DNA from: JAAYAY01 sp964429355 | GTDB lineage: Bacteria; Planctomycetota; Planctomycetia; Pirellulales; Thermoguttaceae | Assembly (NCBI GenBank): GCA_964429355.1 | Contig: CAYSCH010000274.1 | Coordinates: forward strand, 1-13,283 | Length of the DNA stretch: 13,283 bases | Direction of reading: 5' to 3' | Shown here: piece after piece, positions 1 to 6,539 of the stretch | How positions within the stretch are numbered: position 1 is the stretch's first letter | Layout: each line of letters opens with the position of its first letter | Made by a program: the position numbers and the translations under genes | The notes under the pieces: model-generated | What the model was told of the DNA's origin: nothing | Databases searched by the model: none | The model's input: the letters and a program-made list of their open reading frames with translations, nothing else

Positions 1-3
1 CCC

Positions 4-1320
4 TCAACTTCCAGCGTTTTGAGGATGTCTCATTGATGGCCGCGTGAGGTATAAATCGCATCCGAATTGGGCCCCGACCAGTTGATTTCGGACGTTGTCT
101 TCCAGATAGGCCTCGTAGATGCCCCCTGCCTCCCCCCAGGTCCGGCCGGTATCGACCGACCCGAAAAGGTAGTTTTCCTCAAAGCGGAAGTAGCGGACGC
201 CCAGGGCCCATCCCACTGAGAACGGCCCCGTCCCGTATCCACAGCATCGACTGCAGCCGCGCCCGTTGCAGAGGCCGCATCCCGAAGTCTGGTAGCTGCC
301 GCCCGGCGACGCGAGGAAGTTGACCTCGAGGTTGTGAAATTCGTCTTTGCGGCGGACGACGTGCTCCGCGGCACTGTCGAAGTAGACCGTGCCGTTGACT
401 CCGCCAAACTCGATCTCGTCGACCAGGAGCGGTGTGCTGACGGAGCCTCCCGCAATCGCCTGGCTCGAGTAACCGTTCATCGAGTCGAGCCCCCAGTAAC
501 TTGCCTCGACGCCGAACGTTCGCCCCGAGTTGCCGCACGGATCGCATGGATCACACGTGTTGCAGCCGAAAAAACGCCCGATGGTTACTTCACCCCCAAC
601 GGCCCAGTCCGGCAGGGCGTCGGTGGGCAACTGGTTGGGATTGTTATCGGTTTCGAAAGTGGTCCATAGCCGGTTTGGTTCGTTGCGTCCCATGTAGAGA
701 GCTGTCACGGATCCGAACCACGTTGGACAGTACGGTGCGCATGAAACGGGGCTGCAGCCTCCGCAGTCGGCACCGTAATCCGCAGGCGGGGCGCAGCCGC
801 AAAGCTGGCGGTCGTTCGGCGCGTTGTTGAGCATCTGTGTGATCGGCCCCGGCAGCCCCGGTTGGGGCACGCCAGACGCTGGAATCGGCTGGGGAACTTG
901 AGGCACTGCACCTGGCTGGTAGGCCGAGGTGGGTACCACCGGTGTCGTGTATGCCGGATCGTACGGGATCCGACTTGTCTCAGGCAACACCCTCGGAACG
1001 GCAGCGCCGGCCTGCCATTGTCCGGAGTAGACGGGAGCCATGTATCCTGGATCCGCACTGACCCGAGCGGCGTAGGACGGATAGGCGTAGGCCTGATTGG
1101 CATAGACGGGGTAAGCCGCGGTGGGGTTGGCCACCGGGTCCCGTGGCTCGCTGGTATCAACATACAGAGGTGGATACTGAGAAGGTACCGACTGAACTGT
1201 GGGCTGCGGGGGCTGTAACGGCAGTGTCGAAGGCGCGCCGTACAGCCCGTACTGCGCCTGCGCCGGAGCCGCAAGCATCAGCACAGGCATTACAGCCATC
1301 AATGCACGTACCAAACGCAT
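4..1320 (-). CDS. BBP7-family outer-membrane beta-barrel protein
   Basis: A complete 438-residue protein. Residues 1-22 form a signal peptide (hydrophobic M-A-V-M-P-V-L-M-L-A-A-P, cleavage after A-Q-A). Residues 23 to about 165 are rich in Pro, Tyr, Gln and Ala, like a surface or periplasmic linker. The rest has the alternating aromatic/glycine pattern of a barrel, beginning at W-F-G-S-V-T-A-L-Y-M-G-R and ending at Q-F-G-C-D-L-Y-L-T-R. This matches my knowledge of the planctomycete BBP7 family (putative beta-barrel porin 7); the transported substrate is unknown. It carries 16 cysteines, clustered near C-G-C-A-P-P, C-N-T-C-D-P-C-D-P-C and C-G-L-C-N-G-R-G-C-S-R-C-C, which is unusual for a porin and suggests disulfides or metal binding. 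The start is fixed by AAGGAG (complement of 1329-1334) 8 nt upstream of the ATG. The opposite-strand neighbour is glyA, about 600 bp away. The family is fairly certain, the porin function less so. Confidence 0.85.
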   Translation of the reverse strand: MRLVRALMAVMPVLMLAAPAQAQYGLYGAPSTLPLQPPQPTVQSVPSQYPPLYVDTSEPRDPVANPTAAYPVYANQAYAYPSYAARVSADPGYMAPVYSGQWQAGAAVPRVLPETSRIPYDPAYTTPVVPTSAYQPGAVPQVPQPIPASGVPQPGLPGPITQMLNNAPNDRQLCGCAPPADYGADCGGCSPVSCAPYCPTWFGSVTALYMGRNEPNRLWTTFETDNNPNQLPTDALPDWAVGGEVTIGRFFGCNTCDPCDPCGNSGRTFGVEASYWGLDSMNGYSSQAIAGGSVSTPLLVDEIEFGGVNGTVYFDSAAEHVVRRKDEFHNLEVNFLASPGGSYQTSGCGLCNGRGCSRCCGYGTGPFSVGWALGVRYFRFEENYLFGSVDTGRTWGEAGGIYEAYLEDNVRNQLVGAQFGCDLYLTRPSMRHPQNAGS

Positions 1321-1602
1321 TTTCCTATCTCCTTACTACTTGTTTGGGGAGCGCTATTCTCAACACAAGCTCCATCGACGTGGGGGAAATTCGGCCTGTT
1401 CGATTTCCAGGCAATCAGCAAGATTTTTTCAAGTCGCTCCTGCGTCAACCGATTCTGTGCGAGAGGACGGCACAACTCGCCGACGGGCCGGAAAAGGGCA
1501 TTTCCGATCAACCGATACACTTGACCGCGCGATCGAGCGGGTAACCACGTCAGTTCCCCTGGCAGAATGTGGATCCGGTCACCATTCCTGCCGCTTGGGC
1601 AG

Positions 1603-1684
1603 TCTTTGAGTCGCTGGCAGAACCACCGGCTGTGCATATCCATGCCCGTGGGAAACTCGTACGTTCTGTGAGGGCTTCTCATTT
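1603..1684 (+). repeat. 82-nt dispersed repeat, copy 1
   Basis: It aligns without gaps to 5972-6053 over 82 nt with 70 identities; within the core 1622-1683, 57 of 62 bases match. The core holds an imperfect stem CCACCGGC (1623-1630) / GCCCGTGG (1644-1651) with a 13-nt loop and one C:C mismatch. It also holds a small hairpin CTCG (1656-1659) / TGAG (1669-1672) whose last pair is G:U here and A:U in copy 2. The hexamer CGTACG (1658-1663) is palindromic and becomes CATATG in copy 2. The G:U pair suggests the plus strand as the RNA sense strand, if it is transcribed. Its function is unknown; I cannot match it to a named element. Confidence 0.8.
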
Positions 1685-1688
1685 GGAC

Positions 1689-1720
1689 ACACGGCTGGCA
1701 CAACCCCACCCCTGCCGTGT
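1689..1720. repeat. Inverted repeat directly after repeat copy 1
   Basis: ACACGGC (1689-1695) is the reverse complement of GCCGTGT (1714-1720), an 18-nt spacer apart. It starts 5 nt after the end of repeat copy 1. No T-run follows, so it is not a convincing terminator, and no equivalent was found after copy 2. Confidence 0.4.
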
Positions 1721-1825
1721 CGAAGGGAAGGTGGACTGGCCGGCTGGGGCAGCCAACGAACACCGCAAGTCAATCCCGGCGGGATCCCAGGCCCTTCAGG
1801 CTGAGGGGGAAGCAACCGCCGCGGC

Positions 1826-1854
1826 TTGCCCCCGCAAGTCGAGACTAGTATGCT
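1826..1854 (+). promoter_or_regulatory. Candidate sigma-70-type promoter for glyA
   Basis: TTGCCC (1826-1831) and TATGCT (1849-1854) are separated by exactly 17 bp, each matching 4 of 6 consensus positions. Transcription would start near 1861, leaving a leader of about 55 nt before the glyA ATG. It is judged by spacing and similarity only; planctomycete promoters are poorly defined, so this is tentative. Confidence 0.35.
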
Positions 1855-1915
1855 AAAGAGTCTGGGCCCACCCACCATGGCCCTGGTTTTCCGCATCCTT
1901 TGAGAAATCCGAAAA

Positions 1916-3244
1916 ATGCCTGACTGTTGCCAGCGTCATCCCCACCTGAAACAGACCGATCCGGATCTTTGCGCCCTGATCGAGAAGCAGATTCAAGCAG
2001 AATCCACGACGCTGAAGATGATTGCGTCGGAGAACTATGCATCGTTCTCCGTTCTGGAGGCCAGTGGATCGATCCTCACCAACAAGTACTGCGAAGGCTA
2101 CCCTGCCGCAAGGTATTACGAGGGAAACGAGGTCGTCGACCAGATCGAGCAGTTGGCCATCGATCGGGCAAAGAAGCTGTTCGGCGCGGAACACGCCAAT
2201 GTGCAGCCCTATTCGGGTTCACCGGCCAACCAGGCGGTGTACCGGGCTGTGCTCAAGCCGGGCGACAAAGTGATGGGCATGCCTGTGCCCGCCGGCGGCC
2301 ACTTGACGCACGGATGGAAAGTCAACTTCTCCGGTTCTGATTACGTGCAGATTCCTTACGGCCCCGACCCCGAGACGGGCTTGCTCGACTTCGCCAAGAT
2401 TCGCAACATCGCCCTGGAAGAACGCCCGAAGATGATCTGGGTCGGCGCAACCGCCTATCCACGCAAGCTCGACTACGCGAAATTCGCAGAAATCGCCGCC
2501 GAAATTGACGCGTACCTCGTGGCCGACATTGCCCACATCAACGGGTTGATCGTGGCCGGAGTCCATCCTGATCCGGTTCCGCACTGTGATCTGGTGAGCA
2601 GCACCATTCACAAGATGCTTCGCGGGCCGCGGGCTGGTTTCGTCCTCTCGAAACAAGAAGACCGTTACCAGGAAAAGTACCACTCCCAAAGCAAGTTCAA
2701 TCTTGCCAAGCGAGTCGATCGGGCGGTTTTTCCGGGGCTTCAGGGTGGGCCCCACATGAACACGATCGCCGCCATGGCCACGTGTTTCAAAGAGGCCGAC
2801 ACGGAAGAATTCCGCCGATACGGCGCCCAGGTGGCCGCCAACGCAAAGCACCTCGCCGAATCCCTCATGGGCCGGGGGATCCAACTCGCCGGGGGCGGCA
2901 CGGACACGCATCTGCTGATCCTCGATTTCCGCGGCGCCGAGTACACCGGCAAGGACGTGGCCGAGGCCCTCGCCCGGGCGGGAATCATCGGCAATTTCAA
3001 CATGGTACCGGGGGATCATCGCAAGCCATTCATCACCAGCGGTGTGCGGCTTGGCACGCCGGCCCTGACCTCCATGGGCATGAAGGAGGCGGAGATGGAA
3101 AAGGTGGCTGCATGGATCGACGAAGTCTGCCGAAACATGAATAACCTGGATGCGACTGCTCCAAGAATTCGGGCGGAGATCGCCGAATTCTGCGGCCAGT
3201 TCGCCATTCCGGGAGTTCGGGAGACCCCTCTGGCAGTGTCGTAG
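1916..3244 (+). CDS. glyA: Serine hydroxymethyltransferase
   Basis: A 442-residue cytosolic PLP enzyme that interconverts serine and glycine with tetrahydrofolate, feeding one-carbon units to purine, thymidylate and methionine synthesis. Family landmarks are in order: I-A-S-E-N-Y (about residues 38-43), G-S-I-L-T-N-K-Y, E-G-Y-P-A-A-R-Y-Y-E-G, Q-P-Y-S-G-S-P-A-N, G-G-H-L-T-H-G, the D-I-A-H-I-N-G-L-I cofactor segment, the PLP lysine K233 in S-T-I-H-K-M-L-R-G-P-R, and F-P-G-L-Q-G-G-P-H near residue 280. The length suits the family, with an N-terminus some 20 residues longer than many bacterial forms. The active-site loop differs from the common T-T-T-H-K-T-L, having Ile before His and Met after Lys. 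Upstream of the ATG only a weak purine-rich stretch acts as ribosome binding site. Function is very likely. Confidence 0.95.
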   Translation: MPDCCQRHPHLKQTDPDLCALIEKQIQAESTTLKMIASENYASFSVLEASGSILTNKYCEGYPAARYYEGNEVVDQIEQLAIDRAKKLFGAEHANVQPYSGSPANQAVYRAVLKPGDKVMGMPVPAGGHLTHGWKVNFSGSDYVQIPYGPDPETGLLDFAKIRNIALEERPKMIWVGATAYPRKLDYAKFAEIAAEIDAYLVADIAHINGLIVAGVHPDPVPHCDLVSSTIHKMLRGPRAGFVLSKQEDRYQEKYHSQSKFNLAKRVDRAVFPGLQGGPHMNTIAAMATCFKEADTEEFRRYGAQVAANAKHLAESLMGRGIQLAGGGTDTHLLILDFRGAEYTGKDVAEALARAGIIGNFNMVPGDHRKPFITSGVRLGTPALTSMGMKEAEMEKVAAWIDEVCRNMNNLDATAPRIRAEIAEFCGQFAIPGVRETPLAVS

Positions 3245-3551
3245 TCGCGCCGCGAAAAACCCACCTTCCGACCCTTCCGCTTCCGGCCGGGCAGCGCTCA
3301 TCCATCCGTTCAAACCGGGCAGCCCGGCTTCGAGTGGCGCCACTGGCTGCGTCGTCTTACGGCAACACGCAGTTGATGCGACGCCTCAGCGGGTCGGTCG
3401 TTGAGATGCCGAGGGATGGCCGAATTATCGGCACGATCCGCGCCAACTGTCGCGAATTGGCGGATCATGGCCGTCTGGGCGGGAACGGCGCAGCGTTTGC
3501 TCTCTCTGGATTTCGCCTTCACGAGTCGAAACGCTGCCAGGAGTTCCCCCG
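3245..3551. other. Intergenic leader with several palindromes upstream of the sugar transferase
   Basis: A 307-nt stretch with no convincing gene. It contains CCGGGCAGCCCGG (3315-3327), the perfect 12-base palindrome AGTGGCGCCACT (3333-3344), a hairpin GCCGA-ATTA-TCGGC (3419-3432), and right after it a stem GATCCG...CGGATC reinforced by CCAA/TTGG (3435-3466, 10 bp with a 2-nt bulge and a 10-nt loop). The first two could mark the end of the glyA transcript, but there is no T-run. The last two lie 85-130 nt before the next ATG, where a structured 5' leader is possible. AGGAG at 3539-3543 is the ribosome binding site of the next gene. Confidence 0.45.
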
Positions 3552-4301
3552 ATGGTCGTCATCAGCAAGGTTCTCGCCCACACGACAAACGTCCCGGCAA
3601 AAGCCCGACGCCGGGTCCGTCCTGTGTCCTGCCCAAGCGTCTCGCTATCCCGTCTGGCCATCGAGCATGAGAAGGCCTTCGTGCCGGCCGACCGGTGCCA
3701 GTCCCGGGGCCAGCTCCTGGCCAAGCGGTGTCTCGATTTGGCCGGTGCGTTGGTACTGCTCACCTTGTTCGCTCCGGCGATGGTTGCGATCCTCGCGATT
3801 CTCGCGGTGACGACGAAGGGAAGACCTCTGTTCTTTCAGAAGCGGCTGGGTTACCTGGGCAAACCGTTCTGGATGATCAAGTTCCGCACGATGGTCATCG
3901 ACGCCGAAAAGAAGCAGGCCGCGATCACGAACGAAAAGGATGGCCCGATTTTCAAGAATCGCCGCGACCCCCGGATCACCCTCTTCGGGGCGCTGTTGAG
4001 GAGCACAAGCTTGGATGAGACGCCCCAACTGCTGAACGTCCTGTTGGGGCAGATGTCGCTGGTTGGCCCCCGCCCCCCGATTGCCCAGGAAGTGGCCAAG
4101 TACGAGTGGTGGCAACAGCGCCGTCTTTCGGTCAAGCCGGGCCTGACATGCCTCTGGCAGGTCAGTGGCCGATCCGAGATTGCGTTTGTCGAATGGGTTC
4201 GCATGGACCTCTGGTATGTCAAGAACCAGAGCTTTTGGACCGACCTTGTCCTTCTGGCAAAGACTCCCTTGGCGGTTCTGGCTTGTCGGGGCGCCTACTG
4301 A
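3552..4301 (+). CDS. Bacterial sugar transferase (undecaprenyl-phosphate sugar phosphotransferase type)
   Basis: A 249-residue membrane enzyme that by family transfers a sugar-1-phosphate from a nucleotide sugar to a polyprenyl-phosphate carrier, the first step of exopolysaccharide or O-antigen assembly. It has a basic N-terminal region (about 1-55), the K-R-C-L-D entry motif, one hydrophobic segment (about 63-87), and then the catalytic domain: R-P-L-F-F-Q-K-R-L-G (91-100), M-I-K-F-R-T-M (108-114), L-R-S-T-S-L-D-E-T-P-Q-L-L-N-V (149-163), S-L-V-G-P-R-P-P (169-176), and K-P-G-L-T-C-L-W-Q-V-S-G-R (195-207). It is the short form, without the four extra N-terminal membrane helices of WbaP/CpsE-like members. 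The start is supported by AGGAG (3539-3543) 8 nt before the ATG. No glycosyltransferase gene lies next to it, so it is an orphan initiator here. The sugar specificity cannot be read from the sequence. Confidence 0.92.
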   Translation: MVVISKVLAHTTNVPAKARRRVRPVSCPSVSLSRLAIEHEKAFVPADRCQSRGQLLAKRCLDLAGALVLLTLFAPAMVAILAILAVTTKGRPLFFQKRLGYLGKPFWMIKFRTMVIDAEKKQAAITNEKDGPIFKNRRDPRITLFGALLRSTSLDETPQLLNVLLGQMSLVGPRPPIAQEVAKYEWWQQRRLSVKPGLTCLWQVSGRSEIAFVEWVRMDLWYVKNQSFWTDLVLLAKTPLAVLACRGAY

Positions 4302-4409
4302 ACACCACGCGACACTTCCGGGCCAGGTCAAGCTCCCCCCCCGTTCGGATCAGGTTAAGCCTTCCGGCATGGCCGGCCCCACAAATCTTCGCTTCACAGG
4401 GCGAGTTGC

Positions 4410-4438
4410 TTTAGATTTACCGATGTCTCTGCTATCAT
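4410..4438 (+). promoter_or_regulatory. Candidate promoter of the ECF sigma factor gene
   Basis: TTTAGA (4410-4415, 4/6 to the -35 consensus) and TATCAT (4433-4438, 5/6 to the -10 consensus) are spaced by 17 bp in a locally AT-rich patch. Transcription would start near 4445. The -10 box overlaps the first in-frame ATG (4437), which argues against that ATG as the translation start and for the GTG at 4467. Confidence 0.45.
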
Positions 4439-4454
4439 GGAACCTTACCCTCTC

Positions 4455-4461
4455 GGGAGAG
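4455..4461 (+). promoter_or_regulatory. Shine-Dalgarno sequence that decides the sigma factor start
   Basis: GGGAGAG lies 5 nt before GTG 4467. No comparable purine run precedes the upstream ATG 4437. The site lies within the self-complementary stretch CTCTCGGGAGAG (4450-4461), which might mask it in the mRNA. Confidence 0.55.
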
Positions 4462-4466
4462 CCGCG

Positions 4467-5267
4467 GTGACGAACGAACAGAGAGAACGTTCGAGTCTAC
4501 CCGGCTTGGACACCTATCGACGAATCCTCAGATCCTGCGGGAATCCGTTGAGCGAGACTCAATCTGTGAATGGCTCCGACTCTGCGAATCGACCCGACTC
4601 AACCGACCCAGGGCCGCCGGACAAAACCAACGTGACCAGGGGCGAGCCAACCGACCGCAGCGATTCTCCACCTGCCAATCCGTCTGAGACGACCGATCCC
4701 GAATCGTTGTCGAGTGAGGTTCTCGGGCAGGTCAAGGCGAGGGATCCGGGGGCGTGGGAACGGATTGTCAAGCTTTACGGGCCGATCATTTACCGTTGGG
4801 CTCGTCGCGCAGGCCTGCAGTCGGCCGATTCGGCCGACGTGGTCCAGGAAGTGTTCCGCGCCGTAGCACTCTACATTGCGGAATTCGAGGCTGAACGTAC
4901 TGCCGAAGGCTTTCGCGGGTGGCTCTGGACGATCACTAGGAACACCCTGACGGACCACTTTCGCAAACAGGGGGGAGCTCCTACCAGCGGCGATGATGCC
5001 TTTGAAGCCACCGTCGCCCACGAGCCCGAGTTTCCCGAGCCCGACGATCTCCATTCTCCGTCGCCGGACGTTGCCATGGTTCACCGGGTGCTCCATAACG
5101 TCCGTCCTGACTTCGACGATACGACCTGGGATGCCTTCTGGCAAATGACGGTTCTCAACCGCACCTCGGCGGAAACCGCCGAATCCCTGGGCATGAGTAA
5201 GAGTGCGGTTCGGCAGGCAAAGTATCGCGTTCTCAAGCGACTTCGCGAGGAGCTCGCGGGAGCGTAG
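4467..5267 (+). CDS. ECF-type RNA polymerase sigma factor (planctomycete type)
   Basis: 266 residues from GTG 4467. Region 2 spans about residues 85-168: E-V-L-G-Q-V-K-A-R-D-P-G-A-W, L-Y-G-P-I-I-Y-R-W, D-V-V-Q-E-V-F-R-A-V and F-R-G-W-L-W-T-I-T-R-N, followed by D-H-F-R-K. After an acidic linker, region 4 (about 206-264) has the helix-turn-helix A-E-T-A-E-S-L-G-M-S-K-S-A-V-R-Q-A-K-Y-R-V-L-K-R-L-R-E. It would redirect RNA polymerase to a specific promoter set. The first 80 residues are a Ser/Thr/Pro/Asp-rich, probably disordered tail that most ECF factors lack. No anti-sigma gene or kinase is adjacent, so the signal is unknown. An alternative start at ATG 4437 adds 10 residues but overlaps the promoter. 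The sigma assignment is firm, the regulon unknown. Confidence 0.93.
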   Translation: MTNEQRERSSLPGLDTYRRILRSCGNPLSETQSVNGSDSANRPDSTDPGPPDKTNVTRGEPTDRSDSPPANPSETTDPESLSSEVLGQVKARDPGAWERIVKLYGPIIYRWARRAGLQSADSADVVQEVFRAVALYIAEFEAERTAEGFRGWLWTITRNTLTDHFRKQGGAPTSGDDAFEATVAHEPEFPEPDDLHSPSPDVAMVHRVLHNVRPDFDDTTWDAFWQMTVLNRTSAETAESLGMSKSAVRQAKYRVLKRLREELAGA

Positions 5268-5333
5268 GTCGCCGATCATCCGGCAGACTCGATGCTCCGG
5301 CTGAGTCACCCCTGCGGGATTCGACCGGCTCTT

Positions 5334-5516
5334 CTACTTCTCAGCCGTCTTTGCCAATCCGACCTGGGAGGCCATTGGGAAAGAATTCTCCTGGGCCTGT
5401 TTCTTAACCGTGCGATTTCCCTGTCGCGATTGGAGAATACCCCCTTTCGAGGCGCACCCTCCGATCGCTAGCACCAATAAACAGCTCACGACGATCCAAC
5501 CGGTTTGCTTTCTCAT
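5334..5516 (-). CDS. Small predicted lipoprotein (60 aa)
   Basis: The reading from ATG (complement of 5514-5516) gives a 60-residue protein with a short basic start (M-R-K-Q-T), a hydrophobic segment (W-I-V-V-S-C-L-L-V-L-A) and a lipobox A-I-G-G-C with the lipidated Cys near residue 22. The mature part is only about 38 residues, basic and hydrophilic, with no recognisable domain. The open frame extends 33 residues upstream, but the signal peptide marks the ATG used here; its ribosome binding site is weak. It follows another small lipoprotein on the same strand at a 114-nt distance and converges on the sigma factor gene. The function is unknown. Confidence 0.6.
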   Translation of the reverse strand: MRKQTGWIVVSCLLVLAIGGCASKGGILQSRQGNRTVKKQAQENSFPMASQVGLAKTAEK

Positions 5517-5630
5517 GATCTGGCCTGCGAGGCAACGAGTTGGGCGGACGGGCAGATTCGTGGCTGTTTTCAGCCCCTGGAGGCAGTCAGAAGAGCCCGT
5601 GCGGTAAACGGTCAACTGGGTACGCGAAGG

Positions 5631-5903
5631 CTACCAATCGGGACGAGGCAATCCAACAAACTCGTCGGGAGAGTCGGCCAGCCTCGGCTCATCCTTCTTA
5701 AAGATCGATCCCATTCGCGAGAGCGGATTGGTCGACGATTTCCTGTTGTTTCTTCCGGATTTCGCCTTGGGCACCGAATACGGCGTGTGCCCAGGTCTTT
5801 CGTGAAACGTGCTGCAACCGGCCGATCCCAGCACGGCCGCCAACAAGGCAACGGCAAGCATCGAGCCGAATCGGAACTTCCATCGATCTGCCATATGAAA
5901 CAT
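5631..5903 (-). CDS. Small predicted lipoprotein (90 aa)
   Basis: A 90-residue protein with a basic N-terminus (M-F-H-M-A-D-R-W-K-F-R-F), a hydrophobic stretch (M-L-A-V-A-L-L-A-A-V-L-G) and the lipobox-like S-A-G-C (Cys at residue 30), followed by a Lys/Arg/Ser/Pro-rich tail ending F-V-G-L-P-R-P-D-W. AAGGGAAG about 5 nt before the ATG at 5903 supports this start; M4 is an alternative. It is probably co-transcribed with the 60-residue lipoprotein downstream. Repeat copy 2 begins about 70 nt upstream of its start. No domain is recognised and no function proposed. Confidence 0.65.
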   Translation of the reverse strand: MFHMADRWKFRFGSMLAVALLAAVLGSAGCSTFHERPGHTPYSVPKAKSGRNNRKSSTNPLSRMGSIFKKDEPRLADSPDEFVGLPRPDW

Positions 5904-5971
5904 GGCACTTCCCTTTCACACCTACGTGGCCACTTCGGGCCAGGACCGTGATGAGATGGTCGAAGCAGGGT

Positions 5972-6053
5972 TCTTAGAGCCGCTAACGAAACCACCGGCT
6001 GTGCAAATCCATGCCCGTGGGAAACTCATATGTTTTGTGAGGGCTTCTTATTG
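5972..6053 (+). repeat. 82-nt dispersed repeat, copy 2
   Basis: The partner of 1603-1684, gapless over 82 nt with 12 mismatches. Its 5' part folds better than that of copy 1: TTAG/CTAA (loop AGCCG) is extended by TTC/GAA and GG/CC with single-base bulges, using bases from 5969. The core again has CCACCGGC/GCCCGTGG and a perfect CTCA (6025-6028) / TGAG (6038-6041) hairpin, and the palindrome here is CATATG (6027-6032). It lies between the divergent lipoprotein pair and the rhaA region. Confidence 0.8.
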
Positions 6054-6539
6054 CCTGGCCCAGCGGGCATTGAAAAACGCCCCGCAACGCCTGGAAGTCG
6101 CCTCCCGGCGAGTCTTGGGGCACAACGAGAATTCATCGCAACCGTCCTCCGTCTTCGCGTTTCGCCTGGACCCCGGGCGCACGCAATCTGGAGGGGACAC
6201 TGTCGCAGAACCACCGCACCGCGTCCAGGCCGATTTTGGAGCGGATCCCCAAGACCATTGCCGCCCCCGGGCAATCTCCGACGTGGGAGGCTTTCTTGGT
6301 AATGCTGGACTTGGGTCTCAACTATGCCCGGCAAGGCCCCTTCGCGGAAGGTTTGGCGCAGTTCCGCATACGTTTTGCGACAATCTTCCCCAGGAACACC
6401 CTTGGGAGCCGAAATAGCTCGCAGGCCCCCACTGGCATTTCTCCCGCCAGGAGGCGACAATCGTGAAAACCTCATCTGCCCCGGACAACCAGCGGACAGC
6501 GCTTCGAGTTCAGCCCTTATCCACCGAGGAGCTTCGCAC
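6054..6539. other. Unexplained stretch upstream of rhaA
   Basis: A 486-nt region. Several frames are open, including one through 6236-6466 that reads W-E-A-F-L-V-M-L-D-L-G-L-N-Y-A-R, but none has a start with a ribosome binding site plus a recognisable family, so I call no gene except the doubtful small frame at 6463. It may be a decayed gene or a long leader. The rhaA ribosome binding site lies at its end. Confidence 0.5.

Larger units (their letters stand above)
1321..1915. other. Gene-free intergenic stretch between the BBP7 gene and glyA
   Basis: About 595 bases between divergent genes. It contains the ribosome binding site of the BBP7 gene (complement of 1329-1334), one copy of the 82-nt dispersed repeat (1603-1684), an inverted repeat just after it (1689-1720) and a candidate glyA promoter (1826-1854). 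A long open frame on the minus strand (1299-1763) overlaps the start of the BBP7 gene and the repeat and has no recognisable domain, so I do not call it. In 1335-1602 I see nothing I can name. Confidence 0.6.

Noticed and set aside
1618..1680. All three repeat copies are open in the same frame (H-x-x-A-R-G pattern), so the repeat might encode a peptide.
   Set aside because: The substitutions are not biased to third codon positions, no start codon with a ribosome binding site exists, and the flanking frames share nothing.
1622..1684. Resemblance of the dispersed repeat core (GGGAAACTCG...ACGT) to domain V of bacterial group II introns.
   Set aside because: Only a short string around a GAAA loop is similar. 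The long domain V stem and catalytic triad cannot be placed, and no reverse transcriptase gene is nearby.
1299..1763. A 154-codon minus-strand frame in the intergenic region next to the BBP7 gene.
   Set aside because: It overlaps the BBP7 start in another frame and runs through the dispersed repeat; no domain and no good start site.
2219..3343. A long minus-strand open frame opposite glyA.
   Set aside because: It is an antisense shadow caused by GC-rich codon use; glyA is a clear family member across the region.
4820..4838. A perfect inverted repeat GTCGGCC-GATTC-GGCCGAC inside the sigma factor gene.
   Set aside because: It arises from the coding of a Ser-Ala-Asp-Ser-Ala-Asp duplication in region 2 and does not need a regulatory explanation.
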